A stretch of 29,087 bases of DNA, taken from positions 1 through 29,087 of the forward strand of contig NZ_JAYWCU010000124.1 of assembly GCF_043780375.1 (NCBI RefSeq). The letters run 5' to 3'. This stretch comes from Emticicia sp043780375. Lineage in GTDB: Bacteria > Bacteroidota > Bacteroidia > Cytophagales > Spirosomataceae. This document shows, in pieces, positions 23,443 through 29,087 of the stretch. The notes below the pieces were generated by a model. That model did no database searches. It worked only from the letters and a program-made list of their open reading frames with translations, and was not told the DNA's origin. Each line of letters begins with the position of its first letter. The first letter of the stretch is position 1. The position numbers were made by a program, and so were the translations under genes.

Positions 23443-26160
23443 TTACTTCAACTTCACCGTCCAAACTTCAAATCTGGTTTTGTTGGGATTATAAATAAAC
23501 AATTTATTATAGGTTTCGGAGTAAGAAATGGCAGGTAAATTGGTGGCTGGCAGAGGTTTATCACCTATGGTATTTCCTTTTATGTCGAAAACAGTATTGT
23601 TTTTTCCGTCGAAAATGGCAATTAATCTTAAATCATTACCCAAATCGAAATACCTTAGTTGCGATTTCATGAAGTTGGTACTTTCGATTTTAATGACCGA
23701 ATTTCCCTGTTTATTGAAAATTACTAAAGATGTAGGCGTGCGGCGAACAATGAACCAATCTCGGCGATTTTGGTCAAATAGAACTTCAAAAACAGTTGCT
23801 TTGTCGGGACGTTCTAACTGAATATTTTCTTTGTCCTGACTATTGCCTGCCATATCTACTTTTTTGATTTCTCCAATTTCGGAAACTAAAGTCAAAACTG
23901 AAGTTTGGTCTTTGCTTTCTTCTATCACCATTGCCACTGGTCGAGCTGTGAGCGGAACTTTAGGAAATCCTTTCAGGCTATGTCCTTGTTCGTATATGAC
24001 ATCCAAAGTTCCATCTTTCTGCAAAACTGCCAAATAAGCATTGTTTTTGAATTTTACTGGTAAAATCTGAACAATATCTGTAAAATTACTTGATGTTTTT
24101 ATCTTGCTAATTTTTTGCGTTTCTTCATTTATTATGTAGATATTTCCTGTGCCATCGGCTACATATATTTTTGTTTCGTTGGCAGCAACGGCTTTCACAC
24201 CGCTATTTAGAGGAACATTCGGAAAGTTTGCCTCTAAACCTTTTTCGCTATCACGAGAAAAAAAAATTAAATTATTGGGTGTAGTGCTTAAATAATGGAG
24301 CAGTCCATTTTGAAAATAATCGGTAGGTATTAAATGGTTACTTGTAAGTGGTTGATTAATTGAAACCTTATTGATTTCTTTGGCAGTATTACTCACCATA
24401 AGTACCTGATTATTGGCTTGTTGTAACAATATTTCGTCGGCAGCAGTTACTGAATTTTTAATAATATTTGGATAAGCCACAAATGCTGAGTTGCTTGTGA
24501 GGCTATCTTGCAAAAAGTATTTCTTAATTAATATTTCTCGCTGTGTTTGTGGGATTTTCTCAATCAAAAATTTTGTACCGAAAGTGCTATTGATTACAAA
24601 ATTTTCGACCGACATAAAACGAATTGCTTTGGCTCTTGCTTCATGTTTGATTGTAGTACTTTGCCATTTTGATGGCAATGAATAATAAATATTGTTCCAA
24701 ACTCGCTGCGGACTTATGATTCCTGTAAATTGTGCTTGTGGACTTAGTTTTTTAATAAAATCTCGATAAATGCCCGATTTTGCCCAAGTTTGTCCAGTAT
24801 TTAAGTTATTTAGATATTCTCGCATGGCATCTTCGCTATTGGCAAGAATAATATAATCGTCTTTTCGGGTGAAATAGCAATCAGAAAAACCTCTAAAAAT
24901 CGAACCGAAAAGCATTGCAGGTAATTGACTAATTTCGATTTTTCGGACATAATTATTCAGATAAGTAAATGGCTTGGACTTGAAATAAGAAGACAGTTTT
25001 TCGGAAGAATTAGCAAAGTCTTCAAACAAGGTCATAGATTCAGCTGAATCTTCAGTTTTGATTAACAAGATTTTTTTGGAAGGTTCGTCGGCTGATGTCT
25101 CCATTTCACACATAACTACTTCATCTTTCAAAACCGAATAAAGACTGCTCAGATTAGCATTTAATAAGTTATTTACGCTATCACGCTCGGCTAAAAGTTC
25201 TTGCTCATTGGTTCGCATATAGTTATTCAAATCTTGTGCAAACCTCAATTTATTGCTAAAACTCATGCGAAAAGTGATGGCAGTGTTTTCAGTAATTAGA
25301 TTGGTACATGTAAAAGGTTGGGGCTTTTGTCGCCCAAAAATTCCCAAAAATGGAATATTATTGGTTCCGCCTGAGTAAATATAAGCAGAAATCGTATTCG
25401 GCATTTTTTGCTTCTCGAAAACAATATCAGGATTACGGGGTGTAATATTTCCAAAAAACTCAATCAGGTTTGGAGATAATTGTGAAGGCAAAATATCAGC
25501 AACATTTTGTAAATTTCGACTTTTGAAATAAATATGGGCTGTTCCACGGCGGCTCTCTCGAAAAGGTACTCTTTCGATAGCTACGCCCGAGTTAATTCGA
25601 TTAGCAACTTCTTCGAGCAGCACTTTCGAACCACTACAAATCAAAAAATCGTCGTGAATAAGAAAATTGAATAGCAAACGGCTATTATTATAATATAATT
25701 CGTTGATACGAAAACCTTTGTAGGTGCGACCATATACTTTTCGTTTGGATGCATCGGGTTGTGTAAGAGCATTAAGGAAATTTCCATCGCCGAAAGCCCC
25801 AGCAGGAATATAAATGATGTATTCGAGGTTCTTTTTATTTTCTCGGTGAAGTGAATATGTTATTAGTTTTTTCTCTACAAATTTCTTTGCAAGTTCTTCA
25901 TTGTCAACGCTTTGAATAATAGCCTTCAACTGAGCAAGAGCATCATAGAAAACAGGAATATCAGATAATTGTGTAGAGTCCGACTGCTTTTTATCAAATA
26001 ATGATTGTTGTATTTCAGAACTTTCGACAACCAAAAAAGCGTTATCTGGTACATAACTCCAAGCATCATTGCGAGGTGCAAACCAGATTTTGTAGATAAT
26101 AAATATCGCAACGAGGCATAATAACACGTTGATGTACCATAGGTATTTAGCTTTTATCAT
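23443..26160 (-). CDS. membrane-anchored protein of unknown function with C-terminal propeller-like repeats
   Basis: 905 residues. One membrane helix near the N-terminus (about 6-27, NVLLCLVAIFIIYKIWF) would anchor a large periplasmic part. The middle resembles DUF3352-type proteins (VPDNAFLVVESSEIQQSLF; DDYIILANSEDAMREYLNNL). From about residue 640 the chain has repeated beta segments that read like a propeller (TKIYVADGTGNIYIINEET, SLKGFPKVPLTARP). I do not know its role. The frame is open to 26187, but that start would be TTG; the ATG at 26158-26160 places the helix at the usual distance and is chosen. It is divergent from mnmE. Confidence 0.75.
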   Translation of the reverse strand: MIKAKYLWYINVLLCLVAIFIIYKIWFAPRNDAWSYVPDNAFLVVESSEIQQSLFDKKQSDSTQLSDIPVFYDALAQLKAIIQSVDNEELAKKFVEKKLITYSLHRENKKNLEYIIYIPAGAFGDGNFLNALTQPDASKRKVYGRTYKGFRINELYYNNSRLLFNFLIHDDFLICSGSKVLLEEVANRINSGVAIERVPFRESRRGTAHIYFKSRNLQNVADILPSQLSPNLIEFFGNITPRNPDIVFEKQKMPNTISAYIYSGGTNNIPFLGIFGRQKPQPFTCTNLITENTAITFRMSFSNKLRFAQDLNNYMRTNEQELLAERDSVNNLLNANLSSLYSVLKDEVVMCEMETSADEPSKKILLIKTEDSAESMTLFEDFANSSEKLSSYFKSKPFTYLNNYVRKIEISQLPAMLFGSIFRGFSDCYFTRKDDYIILANSEDAMREYLNNLNTGQTWAKSGIYRDFIKKLSPQAQFTGIISPQRVWNNIYYSLPSKWQSTTIKHEARAKAIRFMSVENFVINSTFGTKFLIEKIPQTQREILIKKYFLQDSLTSNSAFVAYPNIIKNSVTAADEILLQQANNQVLMVSNTAKEINKVSINQPLTSNHLIPTDYFQNGLLHYLSTTPNNLIFFSRDSEKGLEANFPNVPLNSGVKAVAANETKIYVADGTGNIYIINEETQKISKIKTSSNFTDIVQILPVKFKNNAYLAVLQKDGTLDVIYEQGHSLKGFPKVPLTARPVAMVIEESKDQTSVLTLVSEIGEIKKVDMAGNSQDKENIQLERPDKATVFEVLFDQNRRDWFIVRRTPTSLVIFNKQGNSVIKIESTNFMKSQLRYFDLGNDLRLIAIFDGKNNTVFDIKGNTIGDKPLPATNLPAISYSETYNKLFIYNPNKTRFEVWTVKLK

Positions 26161-26187
26161 GTCAATAGTCGAAGGTATAAGGCTCAA

Positions 26188-26216
26188 AGTCGATAGTTTT
26201 GGATAAATTATCGACT
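26188..26216. promoter_or_regulatory. palindrome in the divergent region before mnmE
   Basis: AGTCGATA (26188-26195) and TATCGACT (26209-26216) form perfect 8-bp arms, and a further AGTCGA copy lies at 26167-26172. It is in the region between the divergent 905-residue gene and mnmE and could be a regulator site or a hairpin in the leader. Unproven. Confidence 0.35.
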
Positions 26217-26254
26217 GATTATCTACACGGGCTTATTTTTGGAATATAAGTTGG

Positions 26255-26262
26255 TAGATTTG
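26255..26262 (+). promoter_or_regulatory. candidate -7 box for mnmE
   Basis: TAGATTTG matches the TAnnTTTG consensus exactly, about 68 bases before the mnmE ATG. The expected -33 TTTG is not at the right spacing (only one at 13 bases), so it is a partial promoter match. Confidence 0.4.
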
Positions 26263-26329
26263 CAAAAATAAGTAATTAAAGATGTAATGTTCAAAATTTG
26301 GACTTCAAAGTTTGCTCTTATTTGATAAA

Positions 26330-27760
26330 ATGATTCAGTTAGATACAATTTGTGCGTTGTCAACTCCTCAAGGTATTGGGGCAATCGGAGTAATTCGTGT
26401 TTCGGGCGAGCGTACTTTTGAAATTGTTAATAAGATTTTCAAAGGAGGTTCTCCAAAAAAGGATTTAAATACAGTTGATTCGCATACGATTCATTTTGGG
26501 ACGATTAGAGATGGTGATGTGATTGTCGATGAGGTTTTGATAGCAGTTTTTAAAACACCCAAAAGTTTTACGAAAGAAGATGTCATCGAAATTTCGTGTC
26601 ATGGAAGTGACTACATAATAAGGTATATTTTGAAACTTTTGTTGCAAAATGGCTGTCGTATGGCTCAAGCTGGAGAATTTACGCAAAGGGCTTTTTTGAA
26701 TGGTCAATTTGATTTAGTACAAGCCGAAGCAGTAGCAGATCTGATTGCTGCCGACTCGGAAGCAGCTCATAAAACGGCCATGAATTTGATGCGTGGCGGT
26801 TTCTCGAATCAACTGAAAGTTTTACGTGAGGAGCTCATTAATTTTGCAAGCCTTGTTGAACTCGAACTTGATTTTGGTGAAGAAGATGTAGAATTTGCCG
26901 AAAGAGACGATTTGAAATCTTTGATATTGAAAATTCAGAATTTTCTGAAAATATTAATAGATTCTTTTGATGCAGGAAATGTAATCAAAGAAGGAATTCC
27001 AGTGGTAATTATTGGCCCACCAAATGCTGGAAAATCTACATTATTAAATATTTTACTTAACGAAGAAAAAGCCATCGTTACCGAAATTGCGGGTACGACT
27101 CGAGATGTTATTGAAGATATACTTTTTATTGAAGGAATAAAGTTCAGATTTATTGATACAGCTGGAATCAGAGCTACAAAAGATATAGTTGAATCTATTG
27201 GAATTGAACGCTCAAAAGAGGCAATGCGACGAGCAGAAATAGTCTTGCTACTCACTGACAATCAAGTAATTAACGAAGATTTTATTTTAGATTTTGAGGA
27301 GAAAAAAATCATTAGAGTTAGGAATAAGATAGATTTGTTTGAAAGTTTACAAAACACCTCACCCAAAGATACTTTCCTTCAAGGAGATGGAAGTAAAGAT
27401 AAAAAGTCTCTCTCCTACAATGAGAGGGGTTGGGGTGAGGACTATTTAAATTCCGAACAACTAAACATCTCCGCTAAAAACAACATTGGAATTGAAGAGC
27501 TTAAAATCGCAATTGTAGCTAAAGCAAAAGTCAAAAAACAAGCAGATACTATGCTGACAAATTTAAGACATTTTGAACATTTGGTAAAAGCAAATGAAGC
27601 TCTAAGTGAGGTTCTTAATGGCTTAGATATAGGAATAACAGGAGATTTTTTGGCTCAAGATATTCGACTTTCATTACATCATCTAGGTGAAATCACGGGC
27701 AGTATCACGTCAGATGATTTATTGGCAAATATTTTCAGTAAGTTCTGCATTGGAAAGTAA
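26330..27760 (+). CDS. mnmE: MnmE, tRNA U34 modification GTPase
   Basis: 476-residue GTPase that with MnmG makes cmnm5U34 on tRNAs, important for decoding at the wobble base. It has an N-terminal folate-binding domain, then a G domain in a helical domain: GPPNAGKST (229-237), GTTRD (255-259), DTAG (276-279), NKID (332-335), SAK (381-383), and the invariant C-terminal FCIGK. The frame starts at a TTG at 26312, but MIQLDTICALSTPQGIGAIG from the ATG at 26330 matches the family. Residues about 341-371 (between NKID and SAK, including SPKDTF ... YNERGWGEDY) are an extra loop encoded by a C/G-rich palindromic repeat (27357-27440). An intrinsic terminator follows the stop. Confidence 0.96.
   Translation: MIQLDTICALSTPQGIGAIGVIRVSGERTFEIVNKIFKGGSPKKDLNTVDSHTIHFGTIRDGDVIVDEVLIAVFKTPKSFTKEDVIEISCHGSDYIIRYILKLLLQNGCRMAQAGEFTQRAFLNGQFDLVQAEAVADLIAADSEAAHKTAMNLMRGGFSNQLKVLREELINFASLVELELDFGEEDVEFAERDDLKSLILKIQNFLKILIDSFDAGNVIKEGIPVVIIGPPNAGKSTLLNILLNEEKAIVTEIAGTTRDVIEDILFIEGIKFRFIDTAGIRATKDIVESIGIERSKEAMRRAEIVLLLTDNQVINEDFILDFEEKKIIRVRNKIDLFESLQNTSPKDTFLQGDGSKDKKSLSYNERGWGEDYLNSEQLNISAKNNIGIEELKIAIVAKAKVKKQADTMLTNLRHFEHLVKANEALSEVLNGLDIGITGDFLAQDIRLSLHHLGEITGSITSDDLLANIFSKFCIGK
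27357..27440. repeat. palindromic repeat inserted in frame in mnmE
   Basis: CCTCACCC (27357-27364) pairs with GGGTGAGG (27433-27440). Inside are CTCTC (27410-27414) with GAGAG (27422-27426), and TCCTTCAAGGA near 27375-27385. The CTCTCC/GGGTGAGG vocabulary is that of C/G-rich interspersed repeats I recall from other Bacteroidota intergenic regions. The segment stays in frame and adds about 30 residues to the G domain. Confidence 0.85.
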
Positions 27761-27797
27761 CCGCCCAAAATAAGCAAATATCAAACACATAGAAAAG

Positions 27798-27837
27798 ACA
27801 GCTAAACGCCTAATAATTAGGTATTTAGCTGTTTTTT
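27798..27837 (+). terminator. intrinsic terminator of mnmE
   Basis: ACAGCTAAA (27798-27806) pairs with TTTAGCTGT (27824-27832); a second stem CCTAAT/ATTAGG continues inward, and the T-run 27832-27837 follows. It lies about 38 bases after the mnmE stop. Confidence 0.85.
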
Positions 27838-27880
27838 ATTGCCTGTTTGTTTTGTTTTGTTATTGGTTTATTTTGTTTAT

Positions 27881-27902
27881 ATTTGTACCTCATTTGTACC
27901 TC
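27881..27902. repeat. 11-bp tandem direct repeat, possible att or integrase site
   Basis: ATTTGTACCTC occurs twice without a gap (27881-27891 and 27892-27902). It lies between the mnmE terminator and the first element gene, where a tyrosine integrase would be expected to have core or arm sites. Whether it is the crossover site cannot be told without the other end of the element. Confidence 0.45.
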
Positions 27903-27933
27903 AACGGATTTCTGCACCTCGAATCCGTTTTTT
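27903..27933 (+). terminator. second hairpin with T-run before the element gene
   Basis: AACGGATT (27903-27910) pairs with AATCCGTT (27922-27929) over an 11-base loop, followed by a T-run to 27933. It could insulate the element from mnmE transcription, or be part of the integration site. Confidence 0.6.
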
Positions 27934-27950
27934 AAGGCGAAATTATTGCA

Positions 27951-27990
27951 CTTAAATACACTTATTTATACTTACAATATCTTACAGCAA
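27951..27990 (+). promoter_or_regulatory. four CTTA repeats phased at exactly 10 bp
   Basis: CTTA recurs at 27951, 27961, 27971 and 27981, one helical turn apart, three of the four preceded by A. The array ends 5 bases before the ATG of the excisionase-like gene. Binding sites on one face of the helix are typical of cooperative DNA-binding proteins such as excisionases, so autoregulation or recombination directionality is a reasonable guess. Confidence 0.55.
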
Positions 27991-27994
27991 TACT

Positions 27995-28546
27995 ATGAGT
28001 TCAAATATTAAGGTACAAAGAATTTGCCAGCAATGCGGTAATGAATTTACAGCCCTGACAACAGCCACAGCGTACTGTTCTAAGCAATGTAATAGTAAAG
28101 CCTACAAAGCAAAGTTAAGAGCAGGAAAAGTTGAGGTAAGCAATAAAGAAACCAAGCAGATTAAAAACAAACCTATTGAAGAACTGAAAACTAAGGAGTT
28201 TTTGAGCGTTCGGGATGTTTCAAAACTGATAGGGTGTTCCGTTCGCACTATCTACTATCATATTGAGAATGGAAATATTAAAGCCGTTAACATAGGGCAA
28301 AGAATCACAAGGGTAAGACGTTCGGACATTGATAAACTATTTGAGCAACCTCAACCAATTTTAAGCCCTCCAAAGTTAATTGAGTACCATATTTCGGACT
28401 GTTATACTATTATGGAAGTACAAAACAAATTTGGCATTTCAGATTCAGCACTCAATAATATCACAAAACGAAATAATGTATTAAAAATAAAAAAAGGAAA
28501 GTTTACATACGTTCCGAAAGTAATTATTGATAAACTATTAAGCTAA
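27995..28546 (+). CDS. excisionase-like HTH protein with zinc finger
   Basis: 183 residues. An N-terminal zinc finger has C11, C14, C28 and C32 (CQQC ... CSKQC). Residues about 68-117 are a MerR/excisionase-type helix-turn-helix with wing (FLSVRDVSKLIGCSVRTIYYHIENGN ... RVRRSDIDKLF). A second, weaker helix-turn-helix-like unit occupies about 136-183 (TIMEVQNKFGISDSALNNITKRNN). It precedes an integrase gene by 20 bases, so it is probably a directionality factor or regulator of this mobile element. The ATG at 27995 lies just after the phased CTTA array. The two-HTH plus zinc finger layout is less common than plain excisionases. Confidence 0.75.
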   Translation: MSSNIKVQRICQQCGNEFTALTTATAYCSKQCNSKAYKAKLRAGKVEVSNKETKQIKNKPIEELKTKEFLSVRDVSKLIGCSVRTIYYHIENGNIKAVNIGQRITRVRRSDIDKLFEQPQPILSPPKLIEYHISDCYTIMEVQNKFGISDSALNNITKRNNVLKIKKGKFTYVPKVIIDKLLS

Positions 28547-28566
28547 TTTCTAAGCATAAAGGACAA

Positions 28567-29087
28567 ATGGCTACCAAAGTAACACTTCGAGAAAAACCAA
28601 TTTCTAAAAATAGACATAGTTTGTATTTAGATTTTTACCCTCCGATTATCGACCCAACCACAGGCAAACCAACTCGAAGGGAGTTTTTAGGCTTTTACCT
28701 AATTGATAAGCCCAAAAGCCCTATTGATAAAGACCACAACAAAGAAACTTTGGCAGTAGCTGAAAGCATAAGGCAGAAACGCCAAAATATTTTGGATAAA
28801 CCCGAAATTTACACAGGTTACGAGCAGGAGCAGTTGAGGTTGAAAGAACAAGGCGAACAAAATTTTGTTGAGTATTTCAAAAAGTTGGTAGATAAGCGTA
28901 AAGCATCGAACTACGATAACTGGGTTTCAGCTTATAAGTACCTCAACGCTTTTACTAAGGGTACGCTGCGAGTTAATGACCTCAACGAAAAGTTTTTCAA
29001 TGACTTCAAAGAGTATTTGCTTACTACGCAAAGCAATAAAAGTGATAAGGTTATTCTTTCGCAAAATTCGGCAGTATCGTATTTTAA
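28567..29087 (+). CDS. tyrosine recombinase/integrase, 5' part
   Basis: The frame runs from ATG 28567-28569 to the window edge, giving 173 residues of a Bacteroidota-type site-specific integrase. Residues 1-85 or so form the arm DNA-binding domain (KVTLREKPISKNRHSLYLDFYPP), and from about 97 the SAM-like core-binding domain begins (NFVEYFKKLVDKRKASNYDNWVSAYKYLNAF). The catalytic R...HxxR...Y domain is beyond the window. It follows the excisionase-like gene with a 20-base gap and marks the left end of an integrative element inserted after mnmE. Confidence 0.88.
   Translation, partial: MATKVTLREKPISKNRHSLYLDFYPPIIDPTTGKPTRREFLGFYLIDKPKSPIDKDHNKETLAVAESIRQKRQNILDKPEIYTGYEQEQLRLKEQGEQNFVEYFKKLVDKRKASNYDNWVSAYKYLNAFTKGTLRVNDLNEKFFNDFKEYLLTTQSNKSDKVILSQNSAVSYF

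Noticed and set aside
26161..26187. TTG start for the 905-residue protein
   Set aside because: It would add nine residues from the palindromic upstream region; the ATG at 26158-26160 sits directly before the membrane anchor.
1..29087. tRNA, rRNA or CRISPR array
   Set aside because: No cloverleaf with CCA-type ends, no rRNA-like stretches and no regularly spaced direct repeats with unique spacers were seen by eye.

Overview
The window reads as a low-GC (mid-30s %) chromosomal segment of a Bacteroidota bacterium, most likely Cytophagales. Supporting signs are a TAnnTTTG -7 box with an upstream TTTG in front of the SRP RNA, Bacteroidota-type gene families (Omp85-like barrel, TMEM220-like protein, stand-alone biotin carrier), an integrase of the type common in Bacteroidota mobile elements, and many short palindromic interspersed repeats. 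The genus-level placement is inference. No rRNA, tRNA or CRISPR array was seen.

Layout. 1-249: 3' end of an unrecognised, probably barrel-like protein. 255-1577 (-): short Hsp70-family ATPase. 1578-2021: 444-base gene-free leader with hairpins. 2022-7027 (+): two-gene type III restriction-modification system (Mod, Res) whose genes are separated by a 246-base multi-hairpin element. 7036-8629 (-): FtsE-like ATPase and a transaldolase/F6P-aldolase, separated by a nested MITE-like inverted repeat. 8742-8827 (-): SRP (4.5S-type) RNA with promoter and T-tract. 8965-9300 (+): small TMEM220-like membrane protein. 9403-15548 (-): ligA, frr, pyrH, biotin carrier, EamA transporter, DusB. 15784-16861 (+): CPBP protease and an overlooked 41-residue membrane peptide. 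16944-18725 (-): gamma-glutamyltransferase lipoprotein. 18904-22199 (+): MacB-like permease, TsaB, Omp85-like barrel. 22202-26160 (-): NRAMP-like transporter and a 905-residue membrane-anchored protein of unknown function. 26330-27760 (+): mnmE. 27840-29087: left edge of a mobile element with an excisionase-like regulator and the 5' part of a tyrosine integrase.

How the genes work together. Most of the middle is ordinary housekeeping: ligA for replication and repair, pyrH-frr for nucleotide supply and ribosome recycling, tsaB, mnmE and dusB for tRNA modification, and SRP RNA for membrane targeting. The accessory parts are the type III restriction system on the left and the integrative element on the right.

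The most interesting signal is not a gene. Three conserved genes (Hsp70-like, tsaB, mnmE) each carry an in-frame insertion whose DNA is a palindromic or hairpin-forming repeat, and the intergenic spaces carry hairpins of related architecture. This resembles the in-frame palindromic elements known from Rickettsia genes and suggests a repeat family that is tolerated inside reading frames. Other notable points are a mosaic mod gene whose core has different arginine codon use, a four-fold 10-bp-phased CTTA array just upstream of the excisionase-like gene, and an NRAMP relative lacking the canonical metal-binding motifs.
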